The translations under genes were made by a program, and so were the position numbers. A DNA stretch of 34,339 bases from Solirubrobacterales bacterium (GTDB taxonomy: Bacteria; Actinomycetota; Thermoleophilia; Solirubrobacterales; Solirubrobacteraceae), in the NCBI GenBank assembly GCA_019239445.1, contig JAFAZV010000270.1:1-34339 (forward strand), in the 5' to 3' direction. The notes below the pieces were generated by a model, which saw only the letters and a program-made list of their open reading frames with translations, was not told the origin of the DNA and made no database searches. Below, piece by piece: positions 9,383 to 17,966 of this stretch. Within the stretch, counting starts at the first letter, position 1, and each line of letters begins with the position of its first letter.

Positions 9383-9930
9383 GCGACGGGGCGTTCACGG
9401 TCACGCGCGATTTGCTGCGTGCGGAACTGGCCGGAGATCTCAGCCGCGGCGGATATGTCCTGCGCAGCGACGCCTCGGCCTCCGTGACCCGGCGCTACTT
9501 CGACAAGTTCCTCGTCCTCAGTCGACCCGGTCTGCTCACGCGCGCGGCGCGACTGCTCGCGGACCTCGTCGCCGAGGATTGCGAGCGACTTGCCGTCACG
9601 GGAGTGCCCTCTGCGACGCTGGCAACCGCTCTCGCACAGGAAACCGGGCTGACGCTGCTACTCGGGCGGGAACGGCAAGCAGGCGCGTTCGGGGGTGAGC
9701 TTTCGGCGGGCACACGCGCGACGCTGGTTGAGGACGTTGTCTTCAGCGGCCAGACAGCACTGGCAGGCGCCCGCGCGCTGCGCGAAGCGGGCGCTGAGCC
9801 GCTGGAAGTCGTCGCTCTGCTCGACCGTCAGTCTGGCGCGGCCCAGCTGCTCGCGTCCGAGGGACTGCCACTACGAGCGTTGTTCACCGAGGCGCAGCTG
9901 TTGGAACAGCCCGGCCGGCCGCCGCTATGA
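9313..9930 (+). CDS. Orotate phosphoribosyltransferase-like (type I PRTase fold) protein; start uncertain
   Basis: RYFDKFLVLSRPGLL, AVTGVPSATLATALAQETG, TLVEDVVFSGQTALAGARALREAGAE resembling the PRPP motif. GTG at 9313 overlaps the previous ORF by 70 nt; a later non-ATG start is possible. Confidence 0.75.
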   Translation: MAATSAAGASHRSRRCSGGACILSDGAFTVTRDLLRAELAGDLSRGGYVLRSDASASVTRRYFDKFLVLSRPGLLTRAARLLADLVAEDCERLAVTGVPSATLATALAQETGLTLLLGRERQAGAFGGELSAGTRATLVEDVVFSGQTALAGARALREAGAEPLEVVALLDRQSGAAQLLASEGLPLRALFTEAQLLEQPGRPPL

Positions 9931-11174
9931 CTGAGCCGCCAATTGGTGAGCAGTCCGCCAATGCCAGCGCGAAACGAGTGCGCGAGCGACTGGCCGAGCT
10001 CGCCACGATCGGCGGCGAGGGCGGCGGCGGTGTCACCCGCCTCGCCTACACCGAAGCTGAACGTGAGGCCCATCGTCGTTTCGCCGATTGGGCAACTCTC
10101 GAGGGGGCCCGGTGCCATGTCGACCCGGCGGGCAACACAGTCGCCATTTTCCGCGACGGCGCTCCCTACTTCCTCATCGGTTCGCACCTCGACACAGTCA
10201 TGCACGGCGGCCGATACGACGGTGCCGCAGGCGTCGTCGCCGCGCTGGAGGCGGCAAGCGCGCTGAGCGAGACGCGCCACGGCGTTCGTGTGGTTGCGTT
10301 CGCGGCAGAAGAGGGAGCGCGGTTCGGCCGCCCGACGATCGGCAGTTCGCTGGCCGCCGGAGTACTAAATGATCTCGGTCTCGGAGCACTGCGCGACGCA
10401 GACGGAGTCACGCCAGCGGCCGCGGCGGCCGAAGTCGGCCTCAGCCCGACCGAGACTCAGCCTTGGCTCGATAGCGACGTGGCGTGCTTCTTTGAGCTAC
10501 ACATCGAACAGGGACGCCAGCTCGAGAGCGGCGCGGCGCGCATCGGGCTCGTTGATGCGATCGCGGGCAGCGTACGGCTCCAGTTTGAGCTCACCGGCAG
10601 AGCAGATCACTCCGGCGCGACGCCCATGCGGATGCGCGCCGATGCGCTGGCTGCCGCGAGTGAGCTCGTGCTCGCCGTCGAGGAGATCGCGCGGCGACAT
10701 CGATCAACCGTCGCGACGGTCGGTCGTGTGCAGGTCCGCCCAAACAGCGTAACCACGATCCCCGGCCACGTGATGCTGTGGGTCGACTTGCGCGACGTCG
10801 ATCCCGACCTTCAACGACGCGCTGCGCGCCAGGTGCTCGAGACAGCCATGGACATCACCGAAGCTCGAGGCCTGCACATGGGCAGTCGCGTGCTCTCCGA
10901 ACAGCCGCCGATCGTATTGCCGGCGTGGCCACGCGCGATCCTCTACGACGACTGCCGAGCGCGCAACCTGACCTACCGCGTGCTCTCGAGCGGCGCCGGA
11001 CATGATGCCGCCGTGGTCGCGCGACGGGCCCCCGCGGCGATGTTGTTCATTCCGTGCGTTGATGGGGTCAGCCATTCTCCCCGCGAACAGGCCAGTCCCG
11101 AAGACATTGCCCTCGGCGCCGAGGTTCTCTGCAGCGCGCTGCGCCGGACCGACGCGATCATCGCCAGCCAATGA
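9927..11174 (+). CDS. M20-family Zn-dependent N-carbamoyl-L-amino-acid hydrolase/allantoate amidohydrolase
   Basis: ATGA overlap; GSHLDTVMHGGRYDGAAGVVAALEA, AAEEGARFG, FELHIEQGRQLE, GRADHSGATPMRMRADAL, SGAGHDAAVVA, DGVSHSPRE. Confidence 0.92.
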   Translation: MTEPPIGEQSANASAKRVRERLAELATIGGEGGGGVTRLAYTEAEREAHRRFADWATLEGARCHVDPAGNTVAIFRDGAPYFLIGSHLDTVMHGGRYDGAAGVVAALEAASALSETRHGVRVVAFAAEEGARFGRPTIGSSLAAGVLNDLGLGALRDADGVTPAAAAAEVGLSPTETQPWLDSDVACFFELHIEQGRQLESGAARIGLVDAIAGSVRLQFELTGRADHSGATPMRMRADALAAASELVLAVEEIARRHRSTVATVGRVQVRPNSVTTIPGHVMLWVDLRDVDPDLQRRAARQVLETAMDITEARGLHMGSRVLSEQPPIVLPAWPRAILYDDCRARNLTYRVLSSGAGHDAAVVARRAPAAMLFIPCVDGVSHSPREQASPEDIALGAEVLCSALRRTDAIIASQ

Positions 11175-11256
11175 GCGAACGTCGCCGGCGCGACCGGATC
11201 CGCGCGCCGACGCCACCCGTCCGACCGCCACAGGCGGGGGAGGATCATTTGCGCAT

Positions 11257-11442
11257 ATGCGCGAGCTAAGGCGGTTCTTCCGAGCGAACCCTCAGGTGCT
11301 GGTACTGCTGCTCATATGCCTGATCTTGGGGCTCGGAACCTTCCTGGCCGTGATCTTCGGCATCATCAGTTCGGGCACGGGCTCGAATTCTGGCGAGCCG
11401 TCCGGCGCCGTGGGCGCCTTGGCGGTGCTCGTAGGCGCATAG
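11257..11442 (+). CDS. Small single-pass membrane protein, 61 aa
   Basis: ATG after gcgggggaggatc; MRELRRFFRANPQVLVLLLICLILGLGTFLAVIFGIISSGTGS... with one clear TM helix. Confidence 0.55.
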   Translation: MRELRRFFRANPQVLVLLLICLILGLGTFLAVIFGIISSGTGSNSGEPSGAVGALAVLVGA

Positions 11443-11738
11443 CTGCCCCGTCTCGGTCAGCGAGCGACACGTTCGCGGCCGGCATCGCCAGCCACGGCGC
11501 GGATCGGTGAGATGCAGTGTGCTGGGGGCGGCGGAATCGATCCCGGACGCCGTGCGCGCTCCCAGCGCAACGGTTGGCGGTGAGGATGCGGCTCGGGGTG
11601 GCGCTGGGGCTGTGGTCCGGGCTCGCGGTGGAGATACGGCCCGGGGCTCTGCTCGTCGCGCCGCGCTTCCGCTGGATGGTCGGCGAGGAGATCGTCAACT
11701 CGGCTCAACCAGGCGCGCCAGCGCTTGCTTGAAGACTG

Positions 11739-11750
11739 GAACATATGTTC
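11739..11750. promoter_or_regulatory. Perfect palindrome GAACATATGTTC matching the Gram-positive LexA box core GAAC-N4-GTTC
   Basis: Direct reading; no convincing SOS gene adjacent. Confidence 0.3.
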
Positions 11751-11829
11751 GTGAGAGTAGAGGGCCGAGCGGACGGAACCGTGGGACGGGCGTGGCCCGG
11801 CGCACGCGAAGACGGGGTGCCGACGGCTG

Positions 11830-13008
11830 TTACGTCGGCGAGCCCAGCTGGGACCAGATCTCGAGCTTGCTGCTGACGCGCTCGATCACGGCGTCGGTGA
11901 ACTCGGTCGTGCCGGCGTGGCCGCCGAGGTCGGGTGTCTTGATGCCGGCGCCGACGGTTTCGAGGGCGGCCTCGTAGACGGCACGCGCCGCGCGTTCGAC
12001 GGTGGCACCGCTGTCGCGGGAGCGATGCGGCAGGGCGCTGGCACGTCCTGGATGGTTGGCCGAGTGCGTCGGTCCGGCCTCGGCGCGCTCGCCGGCTTGG
12101 CTGAGCAACGCCCCGACGGCGAGGATCATCGCGAGCGGGTTGGCGAGATCCTTGCCCTGCAGCGCCGGCGCGGTCCCATGAGGCGCCTCGGCCATGGCGA
12201 CCGTGGTGTCGTAGCGCTCGTCGAAGGCGAGGAGGATGGACTCGGCGCCGGCGATCGACCCGTACATCGGGAGCACGAGGTCCGAGAGGCAGTCGCCGTC
12301 GCGATTCAGCGCAGGGATCACTAGGGGCGCGTCCGTGGCGCCCGAGAGCAGGCCGGCGTAAGTGGCGTCGATCAGCACCGGCTGGTAGGGGACCTCTGGG
12401 TAGCGGGCGGCGGCGGCGTCGATCTCCTCCTTGAGCATGCCTTCGTACACGGGCGACACCGTCCATTTCGGGCCGCCATAGACACGGGCGCTCATCCTCT
12501 CGGCGGTGCGGAAGGTGTACTCCGCGACGGCTCGGCAGGTCGAGCGGGTGACGCGCTCGGTGCGGTAGGCGACCTCGTCCGCGGCGCCCGCGTGGCCTTC
12601 GCGCCACTGCTCAGCGCCGTAAGCGTCCCCGACCGCCATCCGCACGACCGATATCGGGTGGTGGACGCCGGCGATCGGTGTGACGCCGGGTAGACGCCGT
12701 CCGGTCCTGACGATCACCTTGCCGTCGACCCGTTCGCGCAGGATGCGGTTCGGCGATCCGACATCGTCCGCGCCCTCGGGCGTGATCGTCGCGGCTTTCA
12801 GGCCAAGACCGGCCTCGCGCATCGCTTCCGCCGCGTCGACCACGACCTGATTCTGCGTCGCGCGGCGGTTCTCGAGCGAGAGGTCGAAGCGTTCCAGCCC
12901 GGGCTCGAGGCCGAGCAAGCCAGGATCCAGGAGGCGGAGAGCTTGCTCGAGCAGCTCCTGACCGGTCTCGTCTCCCTCGAGCACGATGACCCTGAGCGTC
13001 CCGGCCAT
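11830..13008 (-). CDS. Isocitrate/isopropylmalate dehydrogenase family protein
   Basis: GSPNRILRE, YGGPKWTVSPVYEGML, LIDATYAGL, NRDGDCLSDLVLPMYGSI, AEAPHGTAPALQGKDLANPLAMILA, GIKTPDLGGHAGTTEFTDAVI. Confidence 0.85.
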   Translation of the reverse strand: MAGTLRVIVLEGDETGQELLEQALRLLDPGLLGLEPGLERFDLSLENRRATQNQVVVDAAEAMREAGLGLKAATITPEGADDVGSPNRILRERVDGKVIVRTGRRLPGVTPIAGVHHPISVVRMAVGDAYGAEQWREGHAGAADEVAYRTERVTRSTCRAVAEYTFRTAERMSARVYGGPKWTVSPVYEGMLKEEIDAAAARYPEVPYQPVLIDATYAGLLSGATDAPLVIPALNRDGDCLSDLVLPMYGSIAGAESILLAFDERYDTTVAMAEAPHGTAPALQGKDLANPLAMILAVGALLSQAGERAEAGPTHSANHPGRASALPHRSRDSGATVERAARAVYEAALETVGAGIKTPDLGGHAGTTEFTDAVIERVSSKLEIWSQLGSPT

Positions 13009-13037
13009 ATCGGTGACGATACTCGAGGGGAAGCCAG

Positions 13038-13607
13038 CTAAGCCGCCGGCAGGAGAACCTCACGCCGCTCGGCGAGCGCGGCGATGACGTTCGCCAGGTG
13101 CTCGTCAAAGTCGATTCCGAGCTCGTCGGCGCCATGCTGGAGCTCCTCGCGGTTAACGGCGGCGGCGAAGCTCGGCTGGCGCAGCTTCTTCTTGACCGAC
13201 TTCGGCGTCATGCCGACCAGGCCCTCGGGTCGGACGTAGGCGACGGCGAGGACAAAGCCGGAAAGCTCGTCGACCGCATACAGCGTCTTCTCCATCGGCG
13301 TTTCGCGCGGGACGCCGAGGAAGTCGGCGTGCGACGCGACCGCCCGCACGAGCTCGGGTGGATAGCCGCGCGCCTCGAGCTCGCGCAGTGCGTAGCGAGG
13401 ATGGCCGTCGTCGAGGTTCGGGTAGCGCTCGTAGTCGAGGTCGTGCAGTAGGCCGGTCACGCCCCACAGTTCCGGATCGCCGTCGAAGCGGGGGGCGTAG
13501 GCGCGCATCGCGGCCTCTACGGCGAGCATGTGGCGGCGCAGCGGTTCCGACTGCGTCCATTCGCAAAGGAGGGTCCAGGCGTCTTCTCGCGAAACCTGTT
13601 CGGGCAT
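13038..13607 (-). CDS. HD-domain (HDIG-type) hydrolase
   Basis: RRHMLAVEAAMRAYA, GLLHDLDYERYP, HPRYALRELEARGYPPELVRAVASHA. Confidence 0.82.
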   Translation of the reverse strand: MPEQVSREDAWTLLCEWTQSEPLRRHMLAVEAAMRAYAPRFDGDPELWGVTGLLHDLDYERYPNLDDGHPRYALRELEARGYPPELVRAVASHADFLGVPRETPMEKTLYAVDELSGFVLAVAYVRPEGLVGMTPKSVKKKLRQPSFAAAVNREELQHGADELGIDFDEHLANVIAALAERREVLLPAA

Positions 13608-13755
13608 GGCTGTTACCCTAGCTCAGCGCTCAGGACTGGAGCAGGCGCCGGAGCGAACGAGCAATGTCGCCAACGGACACCGTCCGCCGACTGCTACAAA
13701 TCCGGCGCGCGCCCTGAAGGCCACCCGTCCCCCTATCCCGGCGCCTGAGATCCCG

Positions 13756-15057
13756 ATGGAGAAATTCGTAATCGAAGGCGGTGTGCCGCTGTCCGGCACG
13801 ATCGTGCCCGCCGGCAACAAGAACGGGGCGCTTCCGGTCCTCGCAGCCTGCCTGCTCACCGACGACGAAGTCATTCTGCGCAACGTGCCGCGGATCAACG
13901 ATGTCGAGGCAATGGCCCTGTTGCTCGAGTCTCTCGGGGCGCGGGTGCGCTGGCTTGGCGAGCAGGAGGTCGCCGTCGACGCCTCGACGGTCGACAGCCA
14001 CGAGGTGGACCGCGAGCTGGCGGAGCGGATCAGGGCGTCGTTTCTCCTTGCCGGGCCGTTGCTGGCCCGGTTCGGGCGGGCGTACATGCCGCCCCCCGGC
14101 GGGGACGTGATCGGCCGGCGCCGGCTTGATCCGCACCTGGACGCGTTCCGGGCGCTCGGCGCGACGGTCAGGCACGGGCACGACATCGAGCTCGAGGCGC
14201 CGGCGCTGGGTCTGCGCAACTGTGACTTTCTGATGGACGAGCCGTCCGTGATGGGGACCGAGAACGCGCTCATGGCCGCTGCGCTAACGCCCGGGCCGAC
14301 GGTGATCCGCAACGCGGCGTCAGAGCCCCATGTGCAGGATCTTGCGCGGATGCTCGTCGCGATGGGAGCGTCGATCGACGGGATCGGCTCAAACGTGATG
14401 ACCGTCCACGGCACCACGAGCCTGCGCGGCTGTACACACACCATTGCTCCGGATCACATCGAGATCGGCTCATTCATGGCTCTTGCTGGCGTGACCGGCG
14501 GAGAGCTCATCGTCAAGGACACAGTCCCCCAGGATCTGCGCATGATCCGGCTGGTGTTCGACCGTCTCGGGCTGCGCAGCGAGCAGCGCGGCGCTGAGGT
14601 GATCGTGCCCGGCCGCCAGGAGCTTGTGGTCCGTAACGACCTGGGCGACTACATGCCGAAGGTCGAAGACGGTCCGTGGCCGGCGTTTCCGGCCGACCTG
14701 ACGAGCATCGCGCTTGCCCTCGCGACGCAGGCCGCGGGGTCGGTGATCATCCACGAGAAGATGTTCGAGAACCGCCTGTTCTTCACCGACAAGCTGCAGC
14801 TGATGGGAGCCGCGATTACGATCTGCGATCCGCATCGGGCGATCGTCGTCGGGCCACGGCAGCTTCACGCGGCCCGGCTCGAATCCCCCGACATCCGCGC
14901 CGGGATGGCGATGCTGATCGCCGCGCTGTGCGCCGAAGGACTGACCGAGATCGGCAACATCCGCCAGATCGACCGCGGCTATGAGCGGATCGACGAGCGC
15001 TTGCGGCAGCTGGGGGCGCGGATCGAGCGGGTGGATGACGTGCCCGCTCACGTCTGA
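13756..15057 (+). CDS. murA: UDP-N-acetylglucosamine 1-carboxyvinyltransferase
   Basis: MEKFVIEGGVPLSGTIVPAGNKNGALPVLAACLL; PPGGDVIGRRRLDPHL; MFENRLFFTDKLQLMGA; IDRGYERIDERLRQLGARIER. Confidence 0.92.
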   Translation: MEKFVIEGGVPLSGTIVPAGNKNGALPVLAACLLTDDEVILRNVPRINDVEAMALLLESLGARVRWLGEQEVAVDASTVDSHEVDRELAERIRASFLLAGPLLARFGRAYMPPPGGDVIGRRRLDPHLDAFRALGATVRHGHDIELEAPALGLRNCDFLMDEPSVMGTENALMAAALTPGPTVIRNAASEPHVQDLARMLVAMGASIDGIGSNVMTVHGTTSLRGCTHTIAPDHIEIGSFMALAGVTGGELIVKDTVPQDLRMIRLVFDRLGLRSEQRGAEVIVPGRQELVVRNDLGDYMPKVEDGPWPAFPADLTSIALALATQAAGSVIIHEKMFENRLFFTDKLQLMGAAITICDPHRAIVVGPRQLHAARLESPDIRAGMAMLIAALCAEGLTEIGNIRQIDRGYERIDERLRQLGARIERVDDVPAHV

Positions 15058-15070
15058 GGCGCTCCTGCGG

Positions 15071-15086
15071 CCGCGCGTCAGCGCGG
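15071..15086 (+). other. Short perfect inverted repeat ccgcgc-gtca-gcgcgg between murA and hisZ
   Basis: 6-bp perfect stem, 4-nt loop; no T-tract. Confidence 0.3.
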
Positions 15087-15123
15087 CGGATCCAAGGCCG
15101 CCACACGTAGCATCCGGGCGAGC

Positions 15124-16092
15124 ATGATCCACCGGATACCCAGCGGCACGCGCGACGTCCTGCCCGACGAAATGCGCGAGCTGCGCGCCATGACCGACCG
15201 GATGCGCGCTGTGTTCGAGCGTGCCGGGTACGGCGAGATCTACACGCCGGTGCTCGAGTACGAGGGAACGTTCGAGCGGGCGAATCTCGCAGCGCCGCGG
15301 CCGGCGTACAGGATGTTCGACGAGGACGGACAGGTGCTGGTGCTGCGCTCCGATATGACCGTGCCGATCGCGCGGCTGGTGTCGACGCGCTATCAGGCCG
15401 CGACGCCTCCGCTGCGCTTCTCCTACATCGCGTACGCGTATCGCGGAGTGCGACCGCAACGAGGTCACTCGCGGGAGTTGCTGCAGGCCGGTGTGGAGCT
15501 GATCGGCGCGCCGGGGGCCGTGGGCACGGCGGAGGCGCTGACGGTGCTGTGTCACGCGCTCGATGCCGCCGGCCTCAAGACCTACCGAGTCGGCCTCGGA
15601 GACGCGTCGCTCTACCCAGCGCTGTTGCAGGCAGTCGGGGTCGAGGCTGAGCAGCGCGAGCGGATCCTCTCCGAGCTCGTGACCGGTGACTTCGTTGGCG
15701 TCGAGCGTGAGCTCGAATCGCTCCACCTGGCCCAGGACGAGCGCGAGCTGCTGCTGCGCGTGCCGCGGACGCGCGGCGGTCCCGAGGTTCTCGAGGGCTT
15801 GAGCGGAGCGCTGCACGCGGCTGGAACCGGGATGCGCGCGGTGCAGGCGCTGCTGCCAGGTCCCGTGGCCGAGCGGATCATCTTCGACTTCGGACTCGTG
15901 CGAAGCCTCGGCTACTACACCGGCGCGGTGTTCCAGGTATATGACCCGGCCTATGGCGTCCCGATCGGGAGCGGCGGCCGGTACGACGACCTGCTCGGCC
16001 GGTTCGGTCGTCCGCTGCCGGCGGTCGGCTTCGCGCTGAATGTCGAGCGCGTGCACATCGCGCTGACAGGCGAGGAGCGCGGGCTGGCGTGA
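15124..16092 (+). CDS. hisZ: ATP phosphoribosyltransferase regulatory subunit
   Basis: HisRS-like core without an evident anticodon domain (322 aa): IPSGTRDVLPDEM, FRFSYIAYAYRG-type motif 2, IGSGGRYDDLLGRFG; followed by short-form hisG. Confidence 0.9.
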   Translation: MIHRIPSGTRDVLPDEMRELRAMTDRMRAVFERAGYGEIYTPVLEYEGTFERANLAAPRPAYRMFDEDGQVLVLRSDMTVPIARLVSTRYQAATPPLRFSYIAYAYRGVRPQRGHSRELLQAGVELIGAPGAVGTAEALTVLCHALDAAGLKTYRVGLGDASLYPALLQAVGVEAEQRERILSELVTGDFVGVERELESLHLAQDERELLLRVPRTRGGPEVLEGLSGALHAAGTGMRAVQALLPGPVAERIIFDFGLVRSLGYYTGAVFQVYDPAYGVPIGSGGRYDDLLGRFGRPLPAVGFALNVERVHIALTGEERGLA

Positions 16093-16715
16093 ACGAGCTG
16101 CGGATCGCGGTGCCGCGGGGTGTGCTCCTCGACGAAACGCTCGACCTGCTCGACCGGCTCGGGCTCGACACGAGCGAAGTTCGGGCCAATGAGCGCAAGC
16201 TACTGTTCGAGGAGGTCGGGATCGTGACCATGCGACCTTCCGACGTGCCGACGTACGTAGCGGCCGGAGCCGCCGACATCGGGATCACCGGCAAGGACGT
16301 GCTGATGGAGCAGCCGGAGACCGAGGTGCTCGAGCTCGTCGACCTCGGCTACGGGCAGTGCAAGATGGTGCTGGCGACCGTTGCGGGAGAGGACCGGGCG
16401 GCGGAGGCACTGCGCCGGCTCGGAGTGGTGCGGATCGCGACCAAGTACCCACGGGTCGCGGCCCGGCACTTCCTCGAGACCGGTCGCCAGGCGGAGATCG
16501 TCGAGGTCAAGGGATCGGTCGAGCTCGCCCCGCTGACGGGCCTGGTCGAGGGCATCGTCGATCTCACCGCAACCGGCACGACGTTGCGCGAGAACGGTCT
16601 CGTCGTACGGGAGGAGATCGCCGAATGCACGGCGCGGCTGATCGCAAACCCGGTGGCGCACAGGCTCAAGGCACGCGCGATCGACGGGCTGCTGGAGCGA
16701 CTGAGTGCGGTGTGA
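16089..16715 (+). CDS. hisG: ATP phosphoribosyltransferase catalytic subunit, short form
   Basis: 208 aa; LRIAVPRGVLLDETLDLL, ADIGITGKDVLME, RIATKYPRVAARHF, VKGSVELAPLTGLVEGIVDLTATGTTLRENGL. Confidence 0.95.
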   Translation: MNELRIAVPRGVLLDETLDLLDRLGLDTSEVRANERKLLFEEVGIVTMRPSDVPTYVAAGAADIGITGKDVLMEQPETEVLELVDLGYGQCKMVLATVAGEDRAAEALRRLGVVRIATKYPRVAARHFLETGRQAEIVEVKGSVELAPLTGLVEGIVDLTATGTTLRENGLVVREEIAECTARLIANPVAHRLKARAIDGLLERLSAV

Positions 16716-17964
16716 GCGAATCCGGCTGACGGGAGACCCCGGCGCCGCCGCGCGCCGGCTTCGCGCGCTTGTGCCTTCACCCAGCTCGGTGCAGGACGCC
16801 GTGGCCGAGATCGTCGCGCAGGTGCGAGGACAGGGCGACGCGGCGATCGCCGGGTATACGCGGCGCTTCGACACCCAGGATGCCGAGCCGGCAGCGCTGC
16901 GCGTAGATTTGGAAGCCCTTGCGAGCGCCGCCCTCGGCCTCGAGCCAGATCTCGCGGCGGGTCTGAAGGAAGCGATACACAACGTCGGGGTTGTTGCGGG
17001 CGCGTGGCGAGAGGAGAACGACCACGTCGTCGAGCTCGGACGGCACCGTGTCACGTTGCGCACGGCACCAGTCGCTCGCGCCGCAGTCTACGTTCCGGGA
17101 GGACGGGCCCCGTATCCCAGCACGGTGGTGATGGGTGTCGTCACCGCCCGGGCTGCCGGCGTTCGCGAGGTGGTGGTCTGCGCGCCGCCGGGTCACGACG
17201 GGGAGCTCCACCCGGTGATCCTGGGTGCGTGTCAACTCACGGGTGCGCGGGAGGTCTACCGGATGGGAGGAGCGCAGGCGATCGCGGCGCTGGCGTATGG
17301 GAGTGAATCCGTGACACCCGTCGACGTGATCGTCGGTCCGGGCAACCTGTACGTGCAGGAGGCCAAGCGCCAGGTCTCGGCTCAGGTCGGGATCGACGCG
17401 TTCGCCGGGCCGAGCGACCTCGTGGTCATCGCCGACGACGGAGCTGATCCAGAGCTTCTCCGGCTCGACCTGCTGGCGCAGGCCGAGCATGGGCCGGGTG
17501 CGCTGGTGATCGGCGTTTCGAGCTCGACATCGCTGCTTGGCGGGATCGCGGAGCAGCTCGCCGCGGCACCTGAGACCGGCGCGGTGGCCGCGCTGGTGCA
17601 GGTTGGAAACGCACGCCAGGCGCTTGCGCTGGCGCAGGCGTTCGCGCCCGAGCACCTCGAGCTCGTCGGCCCCGCCGCTGAGGCTCTGGCCCCGGAGATC
17701 ACGGCCGCGGGCTGCGTGTTCGTCGGCGCCAATGCCGGAACGGCGTTCGGCGACTACATCGCGGGCTCGAACCACGTGCTTCCGACGAACGGCGCGGCGC
17801 GGTTTGCCTCCGCGTTGTCGCCGCGCCACTTTCGCCGCAGCTTCACCGAAGTCCGGGTCGACGACGGCAGCGCGCTGGCGCGAGCTGCGGCGCCGATCGC
17901 GCGGGCGGAGGGATTCGAGTTGCACGCCCGGTCGATGGAGGCCCGCATCCGCGAGAATGGCTAG
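16705..17964 (+). CDS. hisD: Histidinol dehydrogenase
   Basis: YVPGGRAPYPSTVVMGVVTARAAGVREVVVC, VDVIVGPGNLYVQEAKRQV, GPSDLVVIAD, LAQAEHGP, GSNHVLPTNGAARF. Confidence 0.96.
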   Translation: MRCERIRLTGDPGAAARRLRALVPSPSSVQDAVAEIVAQVRGQGDAAIAGYTRRFDTQDAEPAALRVDLEALASAALGLEPDLAAGLKEAIHNVGVVAGAWREENDHVVELGRHRVTLRTAPVARAAVYVPGGRAPYPSTVVMGVVTARAAGVREVVVCAPPGHDGELHPVILGACQLTGAREVYRMGGAQAIAALAYGSESVTPVDVIVGPGNLYVQEAKRQVSAQVGIDAFAGPSDLVVIADDGADPELLRLDLLAQAEHGPGALVIGVSSSTSLLGGIAEQLAAAPETGAVAALVQVGNARQALALAQAFAPEHLELVGPAAEALAPEITAAGCVFVGANAGTAFGDYIAGSNHVLPTNGAARFASALSPRHFRRSFTEVRVDDGSALARAAAPIARAEGFELHARSMEARIRENG

Positions 17965-17966
17965 GC

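Noticed and set aside
11507-11977. Plus-strand ORF 11507-11977 and 11517-11732 as genes
   Set aside because: No motif, no good RBS, first one overlaps the end of the dehydrogenase antisense; left unannotated.
14470-16056. 528-aa minus-strand ORF
   Set aside because: Antisense to murA/hisZ, which have clear family motifs; high-GC shadow ORF with low-plausibility composition.
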